Below, in pieces: positions 35,640-47,622 of a stretch of DNA of 64,000 nucleotides (within the stretch, counting starts at the first letter, position 1; each line of letters starts with the position of its first letter). Position numbers and translations under genes: made by a program. The notes beneath the pieces were generated by a model. The model saw only the letters and a program-made list of their open reading frames with translations. It had not been told where the DNA came from and did not search any database. Location of the stretch: assembly GCA_026122225.1 (NCBI GenBank), contig JANEZZ010002661.1:434001-498000 (forward strand), written 5' to 3'. Source of the DNA: Heloderma charlesbogerti (lineage: Eukaryota; Chordata; Lepidosauria; Squamata; Helodermatidae).

Positions 35640-36070
35640 GTGATGCAGCCTGCTAAGAAAGGCCAGCCTGGAAGCTGCAGCTGGTGCAGAATGCCTTAGC
35701 TAGTTTGCTGAGCTGGGCAACCTATCGGCAGCATATTAACCCTGTGGTGAAGGAACTGCACTGGCTGCCTATTTGCACTGGGTAAGATTTAAGATTTAAT
35801 TGGTTTCTAGCATATAAAGCCCTAAACAAGTTGGGACAGCCCACTATGTGGAATAAAATTCCCCCTGAGATTAGACATGTACCAACACCTTTTATTTTTA
35901 GGTGCATGTTGAAGACATGTCTGTTTATGCAAGCCGTCCCTGTATAGTTCAGTCTACCATCTTATGGATAGATGCAATATATGTATTGATTTTTATATTT
36001 TTGTGTGTTTATTATTTGTATACACCACTTTGAAAACTGTAGATGCAAGCAGTTTATAAATGCACATAAA
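35640..36070 (+). mobile_element. L2/CR1-type LINE 3' fragment
   Basis: Plus-strand frames give KLQLVQNALASLL (about 35673-35712), VVKELHWLPI (about 35744-35775), AYKALNKLGQPT (about 35813-35848) and MLKTCLFMQAV (about 35905-35940), the conserved C-terminal RT blocks of L2/CR1-like LINEs. A short AT-rich 3' end with (AAAT) follows. The Bov-B target-site duplication begins at its last bases, so the Bov-B inserted right at this older LINE's tail. Confidence 0.75.
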
Positions 36071-36495
36071 TAATCTTTCTGACCTCTTCATGGATCACTG
36101 CCTTGTTGTGGCAAAGGGGCTTGCATAACTCAGTGAAGCCATAAGCTATGCTGTGCAGGGCCATCCAAGACGGACAGGTCATGGCAGAGAGTTCTGACAA
36201 AATGTGGTCCACTGGAGAAGGAAATGGCAACCCACTCCAGTATTCTTGCCAAGAAAGCCCCATGGAATGTATCACAAGGCTAAAAGGTATGACACTGGAA
36301 GATGAGCCCCTCAGGTCGGAAGGTGTCCAATATACTACTGGGGAAGAGAAGAGGGAATTTCCAAATAGTGCCAGAAAGAGTGAAGCGGCTGGGCCAAAGC
36401 CGAAAGGACACTAAGCTGTGGATGTGTCTGGTGGTGAAAAGAAAGTCTGATGCTGTAAAGAACAATATTGTTTAGGAACCTGGAATGGAAGGACA

Positions 36496-37370
36496 ATGAA
36501 ACAAGGTAAGCTGGAGGTGGTCAAACATGAGATGGCAAGATTGAACATCAACATCTTGGGAATCAGAGAACTAAAATGGACAAGCATGGGCGAATTTAAG
36601 CCAGGTGACCATTATATCTACTACTGTGGGCAAGAATCCCTTAGAAGAAATGGAGTAGCACTCATAGTCAATAAAAGGGTGGGAAAAACAGTACTGGGGT
36701 ACAATCTCAAAAATGATAGAAAGATCTCAGTAAGAATCCAAGACAAACCATTCAACATCACAGTAATTCAGGTCTATGCCCCAACCACTGTGGCCGAAGA
36801 AGCTGAGGTTGATCGGTTCTATGAAGACCTACAACACCTTCTAGAACTAACACCAAAAAAAGATGTCCTCTTCATCATAGGGGATTGGAATGCTAAAGTA
36901 GGAAGTCAAGAAATCACTGGGATAACAGGTAAGCATGGCCTTGGTGTACAAACTGAAGCAGGACAAAGGCTAATAGAGTTTTGCGCCAAGAGAACACGCT
37001 GATCATAGCAAACACTCTTTTCCAACAGCACAAGAGGCGACTCTACACATGGACATCACCAGATGGTGAATATCGAAATCAGATTGATTATGTCCTCTGC
37101 AACCAAAGATGGAGAAGCTGTATACACTCACTCAGTAAAAACAAGACCTGGAGCTGACTGTGGCTCAGATCATGAGCTGCTTCTTGCAAAATTTCGGCTT
37201 AAATTGAAGAACGTAGGGAAAACCACTAAACCATTCAGGTATGACCTAAATCATATCTGTTATGAATATACAGTGGAGGTGAGGAATAGATTTAAGGGAT
37301 TAGACCTGTTAGACAGAATGCCTGAGGAACTATGGACGGAGGTCTGTAACATTGTTCAGGAGGCAGCAAC
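36496..37370 (+). pseudogene. Bov-B endonuclease domain (frameshifted)
   Basis: The open frame 36496-37002 reads MKQGKLEVVKHEMARLN..., with NINILGIRELKW (metal-binding glutamate region), GVALIVNK, VIQVYAPT and IIGDWNAKVG (catalytic aspartate-asparagine). After a frameshift near 36985, the frame from 37063 carries GADCGSDHELLLAKFRLKLK, where SDH is the catalytic aspartate-histidine block of apurinic-type endonucleases. All main catalytic blocks are visible. The frame is broken by the frameshift and then by the transposon insertion at 37371. Confidence 0.88.
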
Positions 37371-38234
37371 TAGGGATGGACGAAAGGGACTTACCTTGTT
37401 CCGCAGCTTGCTTTGCGGTGGGGGGGAGGTGCTTCGGTTCTCCCCCCAAAGTTCAGGCGAGGGGGGGGAGGCACCCCGCCTCGCCCAGCCGAAATTCAGG
37501 CTGGGGGGGAGGCGCCCCATCCCTCGCCACCGAAATTCAGGCCGGGGAGGAGCGCCCCGTCTACCCGGCTGCGAAAAAAAAAGTAAAGTAAAAAAAAAAA
37601 AATCACACCCCTGAAAGGCTACGTAAATCTATCATGGCTAGATTTTCAAAGTCAGCCGTGATAGGCTATGTAAATCGTCACGTAGCCTATCACGGGTGAC
37701 TTTGGGGGGAAAAAAAAAGTGCCAACGCAAATTTGCGTTTGCGTTCCTTAGTTTGGCACATCTAGTCTATGTAAAGATTTATGTAGACTATGGCGAAAAT
37801 AAGGAAATGCTATTTGTAGCATTTGTGTATGTGCTTCCCCCCCCCCCAAGTCACCCATGATAGGCAAGTGACGATTTACGTAGCCTATCACGGCTGACTT
37901 TGGAAACCTAGCCGTGATAGGCTACGTAAATCGTTACGTAGCCTATCACTGGTGTGTGTGTGTGTGCGTGTGTGTGTTTTTACTTTCCTTTTTTATTTTG
38001 CAATGGCGGCGGCGGCAGCTGGTCAGAAGACTGGCTACCGCCGCCGCCCCCGCCGAACTGCCGCCGAACCGCCGCCGGGACCCGCCGCCGAGAGGGACAT
38101 TCGCACGAGGTAAGTCCCATCCCGGGGGGGGGGGGCGGGGGGCCGGCGGAGAATTTCACCACCAATTTCAGGGGGCTGAATGCGTTGGCATTCGGCCTCC
38201 CGGAGATTCGTGGAGAAATTCTCCGCCATCCTTA
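37371..38234 (+). mobile_element. Palindrome-rich hAT-like element, copy 4 (864 bp), inside Bov-B
   Basis: TAGGGATG...CATCCTTA ends (one substitution on the right). The duplication is GCAGCAAC / GCAGCAAA (37363-37370, 38235-38242; 7/8). It sits between the endonuclease and RT parts of the Bov-B and splits its frame. The central palindromes are partly deleted. Hairpins remain at 37656-37695 and 37912-37951, with collapsed partners at about 37610-37635 and 37858-37893. The ATGGCGGCGG block starts at 38003, and GAGGTAAGT is near 38106. Confidence 0.9.
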
Positions 38235-39655
38235 GCAGCAAAAGAAAAAGAAATTCAAGAAAGCAAAGTGGCTGTCTGATGAGGCTTTATGAGTAGCTGA
38301 GGAAAGAAGGGAAGTGAAAAGCAAGGGAGGAAGGGGAAGATCTATCCAACTGAATGCAGAGTTCCAGAGAATAGCAAGGAGAGACAAGAAGGCCTTCTTA
38401 AATGAACAATGCAAAGAAATCGAGGAAAACAGTAGAACGGGAAAGACTAGAGATCTTTTCAAGAAAATCAGAGATATCAAGGGAATGTTTTGTGCAAAGA
38501 CGGGCATGATAAAGGACAAAGAAGGCAGGGACCTAACAGAAGCAGATGAGATTAAGAAGAGGTGGAAAGAATACACGGAAGAACTATACAGGAAAGATCT
38601 GAATGTCCCTGATAGCCATGATAGTGCGGTCACTGAACTTGAGCTGGACATCCTAGAGAGTGAAGTCAAGTGGGCCTTAGGAAGGATTATGAACAACAAA
38701 GCTAGTGCAGATGACAGTATACCAGCTGAGCTATTTAAAATCCTAAAAGATGATGCTGTTAAAGTGCTGCACTCAATATGCCAACAAATTTGGAACACTC
38801 AACAGTGGCCACAAGACTGGAAAGGTCAGTTAACATTCCAATTCCAAAGAAGGGCTGTGCCAAAGAGTGTTCAAACTACCATACAGTTGTGCTCATTTCA
38901 CATGCCAGCAAGGTAATGCTCAAAATCCTACAAGCTAGGCTTCAGCAGTATGTGAACCGAGAACTACCGGAAGTACAAGCTGGGTTTCGAAGAGGCAGAA
39001 GAACTAGAGATCAAATCGCCAACGTTCATTGGATCATGGAGAAAGCAAGAGAATTCCAGAAAAATGTCTATTTTTGCTTCATTGACTACACTAAAGCCTT
39101 TGATTGTGTGGATCACAACAAAGTGGCAAATTCTTAAAGAGATAGGAGTACCAGACCACCTTACCTGTCTCCTGAGAAACCTGTATGAGGGTCAAGAAGC
39201 AACAGTAAGAACATGGAACAACCAATTGGTTCAAAATTGGGAAAGGAGTATGACAAGGCTGTATATTGTTGCCCTGCTTATTTAACTTATATGCAGAGTA
39301 CATCATGAGAAACGCCGGGTTGGATGAATCACAGGTGGGAATTAAGATTGCCGGGAGAATTATCAACAACCTCAGATACGCAGACGATACCACCCTAATG
39401 GCAGAAAGCAAAGAGGATCTAAAGAGCCTCTTGTTGAGGGTGAAAGTGGAGAGTGCAAAAGCTGGTTTGAAACTCAACATTAACAAAACTAAGATCATGG
39501 CATCTGGCCCCATCACTTCCTGGCATACAGAAGGGGAAGAAATGGAAGAAGTGACAGATTTTATTTTCTTGGCCTCCAAGATCACCGTAGACGGTGACTG
39601 TAGCCATGAATTAAAAGACGCTTGCTCCTTGGGAGGAAAGCTATGGCAAACCTAG
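38235..39655 (+). pseudogene. Bov-B reverse-transcriptase region (plus copy)
   Basis: Frames read the connector (LNAEFQRIARRDKKAFL), PEVQAGFRRGRRTRDQIAN (about 38970-39025), FIDYTKAFDCVDH (RT motif A with the first catalytic aspartate, about 39076-39114) and LRYADDTTLMAE (motif C, catalytic YADD, about 39372-39407). At least two frameshifts separate these segments. The family assignment is firm because the same blocks appear in the second copy at 49672-51480. Confidence 0.9.
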
Positions 39656-39751
39656 ACAGCATAGTAAGAAGCAGAGACATCACCTTTCTGACAAAGGTTT
39701 GTATAATCAAACCTATGGTTTTCCCAGTAGTAACGTATGGCTGTGAGAGCT

Positions 39752-40164
39752 GGAAGGGGAAGATATATCCAGCTGAATGCAGAGTTCCAGAGAATAGCAA
39801 GGAGAGACAAGAAGGCCTTCTTAAATGAACAATGCAAAGAAATCGAGGAAAACAATAGAATGGGAAAGACTAGAGCTCTTTTCAAGAAAATCAGAGATAT
39901 CAAGGGAATGTTTTGTGCAAAGATGGGCATAATAAAGGACAAAGAAGGCAGGGACCTAACAGAAGCAGATGAGATTAAGAAGAGGTAGAAAGAATACATA
40001 GAAGAACTATACAGGAAAGATCTGAATGTCCCTCATAGCCAGGAGAGTGCAGTCACTGAACTTGAGCTGGACATCCTAGAGAGTGAAGTCAAGTGGGCCT
40101 TAGGAAGCATTATGAACAACAAGGCTAGCAGAGATGACAGTATTCCAGCTGAGCTATTTAAAAT
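39752..40164 (+). repeat. Internal duplication within the Bov-B
   Basis: These 413 bp repeat 38329-38741 in the same orientation without net length change, at high identity with scattered substitutions. They replace the segment that normally follows the CESW motif of Bov-B (near 39740-39751), so the copy re-enters its own connector region and then resumes Bov-B 3' sequence after about 40290. Confidence 0.88.
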
Positions 40165-40790
40165 ATTCTAAAATTTAAAAGATAAGGAAGGCTGAGTGCC
40201 AAAGAATTCATGCGTTCGAACTGTGATGCTGGAGAAGACTCTTATGAGTCCTCTGGACTGCAAGGAGGTCAAATCAATCAATCCTAAAGGAAATCAACCC
40301 TGACTGCTCATTGGAAGGACAGATACTGAAGCTGAAGCTCCAATATTTTGGCCACCTAATGCAGAGAGAAAACTCTCTGGAAAAGACCCTGATGCTGGGA
40401 AAGATTGAAGGCAAAAGGAGAAGGGGACGGCAGAGGATGAGATGGCTAGATAGCATCACCGTTGCAATGAATATGAACTTGAGCACACTCCGGGAGAGAG
40501 CAGAGGACAGGAAGGCCTGGCGTGCTATGATCCATAGGGTCACGAAGAGTTGGACATGACTTAACGACTGAACAAGCAAGTAATCTTTCTGACTTCTTTT
40601 GTCCCTGGGGACATTTAGTTTGCTATTTGTTAATTAATTTGGACACTGCACAATTTGATAATTTTGGTGCAATTTGTGCACCAAATAAATTATTACAAGC
40701 AGGTAAATATCAGCCATTTCCAGCAGAGTCTAGCTTGGGGCACAGAATTCCTGCTAATGGCTTCCATCAGACATCAAAACTGAAGAAACA

Positions 40791-41030
40791 CTTACAGCAC
40801 TATCCTATACATGTCTACTCAGAAATAAGTCCCATTGAATTACACCAAAGGAAGTGTGTATAGAATTGCTGCCTTAAGCTTCAAAGTCATTTCTCCCTAT
40901 ACCAAACTTACAGTGTGATGCTATACATATCTACTCAGAAGTAAGTCCCACTGAGTTCAGTGCGGCTTTCTCCAAAGGAGATATGTATAGGATTGCAGCC
41001 TTAATCTTCAAAGTCATTCCTCCCTATACC
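40791..41030. repeat. Tandem pair of short foldback elements
   Basis: Two ~118-bp units (about 40791-40908 and 40909-41030) each hold a foldback with CTACTCAGAAATAAGTCCCA or CTACTCAGAAGTAAGTCCCA and a tail ATTGCNGCC followed by TTAA (40874-40877, 41001-41004), then TCAAAGTCATTNCTCCCTAT. The flank is duplicated along with the element, so this is a tandem duplication rather than two independent insertions. Confidence 0.7.
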
Positions 41031-42384
41031 ACCTAACCCCACCCCTCTCCCTTAATACACCTTGAGAAATTTCAATAGTCTTAACAAATCGCTTTAGGAT
41101 TCTCTAAACATTCCCCAGATGTATTACCTGAAAAGGAAGGAACCTCTGAATTCTCATCAAATGTTGGTTTAGGTGAAATTCAGTGGCAACCTGGGAACGG
41201 GCAGAAATCCTGCTGAGAAATTTAACTGGGTTTATTGTAACTCCTTTAGCTTCACTTAAAATTCCCCAGATGTTTCAGCTGAGTAGGAGGCCTGGAATTT
41301 ACTTTGACTCCTCTTTAGGTGAAATTTCAGGGGCAATTCTACTCAGCCAGGCTGAGAGTTTTTTTTCTAGAAATGTGGACCTTCAGCCATGTCAACCCAA
41401 GAAAGGAAAATATATGTGAGTTGATAAGACAATGTGATTGCACACTAGATATCTTTGTAACTGAATCACTTGAGCTTGACCTTCGTCTTTTCTTGAAGTG
41501 GTTATGCTTCATCTTCTAGTTTTATTGTTCTTCTGTCAGGTGAAAACCTTGTATTTGTAGAAGGGTTGTATATATAACTGTTTCTGCAGTATGTTCTGAA
41601 GCAACAATATAAGCCACATCTGATCCAAAATTTGTATCTCAAAAAAGGACAGTGTTGTCCTAAAATATTTTTTCTTCACCTACCCCCATATTGTGACAAT
41701 AAATATCTAATTAATTAAACTAAAAGATTCCATCATCATCTTTACTTTTCACTGAACATTCAGTTTGCTTTTTAATACTAAATTTAGCTCCAACAATGGA
41801 AAAAGGCCATAATAGTTACTTTCATCCTTGTTTAGTTAATTCCTAATCAAATTCACCAGCTAGCTTCCATATGTTAGACAGCATTCACGCACATTTTGCA
41901 AATTGTCCAGCCCAAGCAGAAAACTCACTCACTGACCTTTATTGTAATAATAGGGGATAATGACAAACTAATTATATATTACAGGATTGACAATGACAAC
42001 AGGAGTGCAACTTGCCTTCGGTACATGGATTACTGGGAGTTTTCATTAACTAAATAGTTACCATTTAGAACATACACATGCTGCAATTACTTATAATGGG
42101 GTGATCAACTTGTGGCCTTCCAGTCATTTGGCCTACAACACATCAGCCCTAGCCAGCCTAGCCAATGGTGAGGGGTGACTGGAGTTTATTTTTATTTCAC
42201 ATTCTGTGTGTGTAATTGTTGCCTTCCCTTGTTTTTCTCTTCCTTCCCCCCACCCCGCCCCAAACTTCCTTTTAATATTTGGACATTTGCCTGCATTGTT
42301 TTAAAAAATACTGCTGCCAGGTTTTCCCCATTCTATACTTGTGCTCTTGATTTTTTTGGGGGGGGGTACCTAAATGCAAGCCTT

Positions 42385-43265
42385 TACATTCATCTCTGCT
42401 AAATTTCTCCAGCCCATCAAGATCCTTTTGAATCTGGATTCTGTCTTCTCTTGTGTTGGCTACCCCTCCTAGGTTTGTGTTGTCTGCAGATTTGATAAGC
42501 AAACCCTCCACACCCTCATCCAGGTAATTTATAAACATGTTGAGCAGCACTGGGCCGAGGACAGAGCCCTGCAAGCAATCCACTAGGAACCTTCCTCCAG
42601 GTGCATGTAGAGTCATGAATCTAAGTACAGTAAACCCGCTGTTGATCCACCTAAAAATAGTATCATCCAACCCAAATTTTACTATCTTTTTGACAAGGAT
42701 ATCATGAAAGATGTTGTCAGACTCTTTGCAGAAATCAAGTGGGGCTGTTCACACAATACACTAACTCACACTCAGTGGTTGAGTGTGGGTTGTTGTTGAA
42801 CTGTGGGTTGTTTGTTGAACCATGTGTTAGCATGTTGTCTGTATCCAGGACATTTTCCACAGGGTGGCTTGTTAACTATGCAGCATGGCTTGTTAACCAC
42901 TCTGAACAACCCAACAACAAACCATGGGTTCTCAAGGTGACTTGTTCAAGAAAAAGAACATACTGAGTGTGGGTTAGCATGTTGTGCCAACCCAGTCACT
43001 ATGTCCATGATCCCATGATCCACTAAACAAGTAACTCTGTTGAAAAAAGCAGATAAGGTTGGTCTGGCATAACCTATTCCTGAAAACCCTGTGTTGGCCC
43101 CTACTGATCAATATACTGTATTTTCTTGGATCCACCTTCTTCCTCTTTTCAAAGATGGGAATAACATTTGCTTGTCTTCAGTCTTCCAGCACCCCACTGT
43201 TTTCACAGAATTCTCAAAGATTGGAGACAGTGGCTCTGAAACAACATTCACAAGCTGGCCCACCA
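42385..43265 (-). mobile_element. CR1 LINE fragment, interrupted
   Basis: The minus-strand frame 42670-42272 reads GPVLLNMFINYLDEGVE (about 42560-42510), IKSADNTNLGGVAN (position of the catalytic ADD motif, here ADN, about 42500-42460) and LDGLEKFSRDECKGLHLG, the CR1 reverse-transcriptase series. The catalytic second aspartate is replaced by asparagine. The fragment resumes at about 43035-43265 with further CR1-like sequence after an inserted TGGGTTGTTG-rich repeat (about 42741-43030). Confidence 0.78.
42741..43030. repeat. Inserted repeat with AACCCA/TGGGTT inverted blocks
   Basis: Contains GAGTGTGGGTTGTTGTTGAA, GTGTTAGCATGTTGT and the inverse ACAACCCAACAACAAACCAT within a CR1 fragment. It resembles the interior of the foldback at 27581-28494. 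Ends not resolved. Confidence 0.5.
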
Positions 43266-43440
43266 GCCAGAGCTCCACCCCAAATTGTGAAAAAAGCAGT
43301 TTGGAAAAGAGAAAAAAAGCAGCCACAATACAGTAATCTCAGTCAAGTGATCCAGCAGCCTAAGCAGAGAACCCCAAAGCCTAAATGAGATAAAAGAAAG
43401 AGAGAGAGAGTGGGAGGAAGGGAGAGAGGAACCTTCAAAC

Positions 43441-43799
43441 CAGTGCCGGCTCCAGGCTTTTTCAGGTCCCTGGGCAAGATACCCTCAGTGGGCCCTCTCC
43501 CACATGGAGTCTATCTTCTCACTGCGATTGTCACTTGCTGCTGTTGCTCCTTCTCCTCTCTCTCATCATTGCTGCCACATGCTTGCCTGAAAGGCAGAGA
43601 GAGCCAGGGAGCAAGCAGGCAGTGGCATCTACTTCTCCTTCTCACCACCACCATTGTCTGGGCTACAGCAAGAGGCAGGTGGACAAGCAGATTGCGATGG
43701 TGAAGAGGAAGAGCAACTCCAGGGGCTCTTGGCAGTGGTCCCCTGCTTGGGGCATGTGCCCTCAGCAGGTGCCCAACCATGTCTTCCCCTGATGCTGGC
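43441..43799 (+). repeat. ~355-bp interspersed repeat, copy 2 of 3
   Basis: Starts CAGTGCCGGCTCCAGG and runs to GATGCTGG. It is flanked by CTTCAAAC (43433-43440) and CTACAAAC (43800-43807), a 7/8 match that suggests an 8-bp duplication. Rich in CCTTCTC and CACCACCA blocks shared with the other two copies. Confidence 0.65.
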
Positions 43800-46259
43800 C
43801 TACAAACATAACCTTTTTTTTTTTCTTTTTGAAACTGCTTTTAAAGAAAACTTGCTGGGGGATCAGCTGACTCAGCCTGCTACTATGATTTGTTTTCATT
43901 TCAAACAAGCCACAAAGTCAGCTCAAAAACCACAAATTAGAGCAGTCCCATATAACATTCCTGTTTGCTCACCCTAGTTGCTTACTCCCAGGAAACAGAG
44001 AGTTTTGCTCCAGAACCCACCTGCTCTGATCACCCCCAGCTGTGGAATGTTAAACCTTTGTTTCTCTCCAGAGATTTAGGCCCCGCTATTTCTCTTATGT
44101 ATCATTCCTCTGGAACAGAGGCATGGAAACCTGCCACCTTATGCTGCAGCATGCTCTGCCCACACATCCAGGATCAAGTCAAGTTTCATTTCCTCCATGT
44201 TCATATTGTATTATTTACATATTTGTTAGCTAGTTTTGCAGTGCTGCAGGAAAGGCAACTGTGACTTCCCACCGGTCATATTTGTCCCATGAATGGCCTT
44301 CTGACACCACAGTCACAGCTCATTCCTATGTTGTGAAATCTGGCTTATCAAGAGGGGTTCCCCTCTATGAATTGGGGCATCTCGACACCAGTCTAAAATC
44401 CTGCATTTAAAACGGGGCTTTCTGCTTCCATTTTAAATGCAGGATCACAACTGACTCCCTTTACACATGCTTCCCTTCCTCCCTCCCCTTCCCTTCCTCC
44501 CTCCTTCTCCCCATAGCTGAGTCTTCCATTATCTTTCACTGATCTCGCTCCTCTTCTTGCCGCTTTAACTCTTTTCACAGAGGAAACTGAAGCAGAACAC
44601 AATGGGGTAATTTGATAGCTCATTATCTGCGATCTATTTAAAAACAGAACAAAGGGCATTTAGTGCAGGAGGGTCACAGCAGGGTCACGGTGTTATGTAA
44701 AGAGCCCGCAAACTTCCATGAAGGAGCAATCTCAATTGCAGGATAAAAGCTCCATGTGAAGGAGCCCTAGAAGTCCAAGTGTGTCCATACTGACAATAAC
44801 CTTGCCGCCACCAACACACTATCTGAATGTGTGTCTTTATATAAGAACATTTTGCAAAATCTATTGTGCAACACTCAGGAGAGCATAGGGGTCTTTGAAT
44901 GTCCACTGAACTCTGGGATACCAAACTACAGCCTTCTGGGTGAAGAATGAACATAAAAGTTTATTCAAGGGGTCTGGTAGCACCTCTTTTCTGGCTGCAC
45001 AAGAGTGCAAAATGACAGACCCCCACTGCCACCCCAGCAGAAAGTCAACATGCTGTATATCACAATGGCCAATAACTAAGTTCATCACATGCCAAAATCA
45101 GATGCTCAAACTGCACATGGCCAAGCATGCCATTTGAAATCTCCCACTTTCTACAGGGATGCTATGTTATTAAAAGCAGATGCATTAACGTTAGTTTCAA
45201 GCAGATGTTTAAATTGTAGTTTCAGCTTGTAGACACAAACTAAAAAGAATGCAAAACTGCTTAATCACTTGTGGCTTTGATGTATTCTGCATGATTTTTT
45301 TCTGATCATAGGTAGCCTTCTCAACACAATAGACCCAGGGGCTGTAATTAAGTTATTGATGTATGTGAGCAAATGCAATCATGTTTATTATAAGTGTGAG
45401 ACTGGCTCTTACTCTGCATACACACACAAGTCTCCAGGGGTTGGTTCAGCCTATTTCTGCAATAGCACTATTGGATAATGGGTGGTGTGAGGAAATCTGG
45501 ACTATTACATTGGGCAGATCAAAGACAGTACTGATAAATGGAGCTGTTATAACCATTTCAGAATATGGAAAATGTATAATTTGGGGATGTATGAGGCTTA
45601 GGTTTAGGGTTTCTGTCTTTTTCCCCACAAAGTATGGTTCAGCTTGTTGTTTTTCCTGTTGTTTTATGCTGAAGTCCACCAAGAGTCTACCATCTAAAGT
45701 CTTGAAAGTCTTAGCTTCATTTTGTTTAATAAACATTTAAAAACTAACTCTAGTGATGTGTTTGAAACAAACAAACAAACAAACAAAGGTAGAAGAACTG
45801 GTGCAGGGACTCTCAAATATACAGGAGCCCCGATGAAGTGGCTTTTGTGGATACTTACATTTGCTGGAGAAAGGCTTCCATGTAAACTCCAATGCCAGAG
45901 ACAACTCTGCATATTATGCATCCCATAATATGCACAAAAATGTTCCCAACAATGAATGAATGGAGAAGTATTGGCTTATGTGAGTTTTCAATTTGCACAC
46001 AGGAATTATGATGCAAAATTCAAAAACTTTCAAAACCAGATTGGGCAAAGTTGCTATTTTTGTAGGAGGGAAAAAATCTGCCACTCCATAGGTGAGATTT
46101 TCTTTTCTGTCTGATCTGCTGTCAAACATTGGATGTCAACAGAGCAGTATGACCTTTGTTAGGCTATCAGGGAACAGGTTTCAAGAAAGGTGCATGCAGC
46201 ATAGCTCTGATCGCCCTATACATTTTTTGCATCAGTAAAACATTTTTCAAGCTCAGATA

Positions 46260-46450
46260 TAATTACTGAGAGTGCTTCTGGGCAAACAGCCCCCCGTGCT
46301 AGCAATCAAAATACATTGTGCAGCTAGCTATTCAGTTTTTTCCTCCTCAACATATTTTTTGTGGAAAGAAAAAGACAGGAGAACCAGTGGGAAACAAAAC
46401 ACAAGAAGGTTACAAGTGGATTTATTAGAAACGAAATAAATAAATAAATA
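46260..46450. repeat. Two-copy interspersed repeat (partner at 23105-23290)
   Basis: Carries GCTAGCAATCAAAATACATTG, GTGCAGCT and a purine-rich AAAAGACAGGAGAACCAGTG stretch parallel to the partner copy. It ends in an (AAAT)n tract near 46435-46456. Confidence 0.45.
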
Positions 46451-46877
46451 AATAAATGGAAAAAGACAATGTTTGGATCTACCATAGAATTCCGTGAATG
46501 AGGCAGTGCAATTGCACAATAAAAGCCTCATCTGTAAGCACACTGATGCTGGTTTAAAGAAAAAACTTCAAAAGCAGAACCTAGCCTGTGTGGAGAAAGG
46601 GAAACACTGACGATATTGTCGGACGCACATAGCAGATCAGAACTTTACAGATGGCTGGATGTTGTGAAAAGACAAAGTGATGCTGAAAACAAAAGACTGC
46701 CCCTTATGTTTGCCAAGAAATGTTCCACAGCTCTAACTCTACCCTTACAGCTTCTACCCTGGGGCATTTGAATTGTGGGTAGTAGTGGTAAAGAAGAAAC
46801 TGCAGGTTTATTGCCAAGCTATCTAACTCTAACTGGGACTGTTTCAGGGAATAAAATGGGTATAGCTACCCATAAAT

Positions 46878-47139
46878 CAGGGCAGGCTCTACCATTAGTC
46901 AGAGTGAGGCAATCGCCTCAGGTGGCAGATGCTGGAGGTAGCCGCAAGATGCTGGAGGAGAGGGCTGTGTGCCATGCAGCGCCCCCTAAGCTGCCTTCAG
47001 GTGCAATGGAGGATGTTGTCCCATCCCTAGTATTGAAGTAAGATTCAACTGCCAGTCCAATAGGCTTTTGTACATGGAATGGGAGGGGGTGCCATCTTAT
47101 TCTTCACCTCAGGCAGCAAAATGTCTTGGGACAGCCCTG
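46878..47139 (-). mobile_element. hAT-like nonautonomous element (CAGGGC family), copy 2
   Basis: A 262-bp element with CAGGGC...GCCCTG ends and a perfect 8-bp duplication CCATAAAT (46870-46877, 47140-47147). Its minus strand matches 11399-11670, including CCCAAGACATTTTGC near the right end. No ORF. Confidence 0.85.
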
Positions 47140-47275
47140 CCATAAATCCTGTCGTGTTGTCCATATTAAGACTATTGACAGTGCTGGTGGGAGAGTTCCT
47201 TCCCAAAACATACCAGAAAGAAGGCTGAAGAAGCAAACAACAAGTATAAAATCTACGAGCAAATCAGCTACATCA

Positions 47276-47622
47276 GGGGTAGGCAAGGTGGTACCTGTGG
47301 GCAACCATGTACCCTAGACACCATTCTTGACAACCACCAAGGTGCCCTACACCGCCCACTTTTTTTTTCAATTAACACATTTTCTTACTGGCAGCTGGGA
47401 TTGTTGTGAAATAGGTTTTTGCTGGTGCTGAAAACTATGGGTTCAAAGGAGCTCCTAATGTTTTGGGGCTCAGCCACTACCTCTGCCTTGTACTCAGTCT
47501 TTTCGGCAGGTTTCTTGTCCTTTGCCATGCCTCCCATGGCAGCCATTTTGTAGTGGTGCCCAGGACAGTTTCTCAAACTGCCAAATGTGACCAGCACAGC
47601 CCCCAAAGTTTGTCTACCACTG
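47276..47622. mobile_element. hAT-like repeat (CAGGGGTAGGCA...CTACCACTG)
   Basis: The ends CAGGGGTAGGCA and TGTCTACCACTG are inverted, and the body has blocks such as GTGCCCAGGACAGTTTCTCA also present at about 27362-27385. The flanking 8-mers match poorly, so the insertion is probably old. Confidence 0.5.

Larger units (their letters stand above)
36089..40580 (+). mobile_element. Full-length Bov-B (RTE) LINE with two interruptions
   Basis: Bov-B is an RTE-clade non-LTR retrotransposon common in squamates and ruminants. This copy begins CATGGATCACTGCCTTGTTG and ends GACTGAACAAGCAAG. It is flanked by an 18-bp duplication TAATCTTTCTGACYTCTT (36071-36088, 40581-40598; one mismatch). It holds endonuclease and RT coding remnants, then a 3' region ending FGHLMQRENSLEKTLMLGK. 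It is interrupted by palindromic element copy 4 (37371-38234) and by a 413-bp internal duplication (39752-40164). Subtracting both leaves about 3.2 kb, the usual full length. Stops and frameshifts make it inactive. Confidence 0.92.

Noticed and set aside
44396..44452. Small palindrome (ATCCTGCATTTAAAA ... TTTTAAATGCAGGAT) as a mobile element
   Set aside because: A single occurrence with no flanking duplication and no second copy seen. It may be a chance hairpin or the edge of an old repeat.
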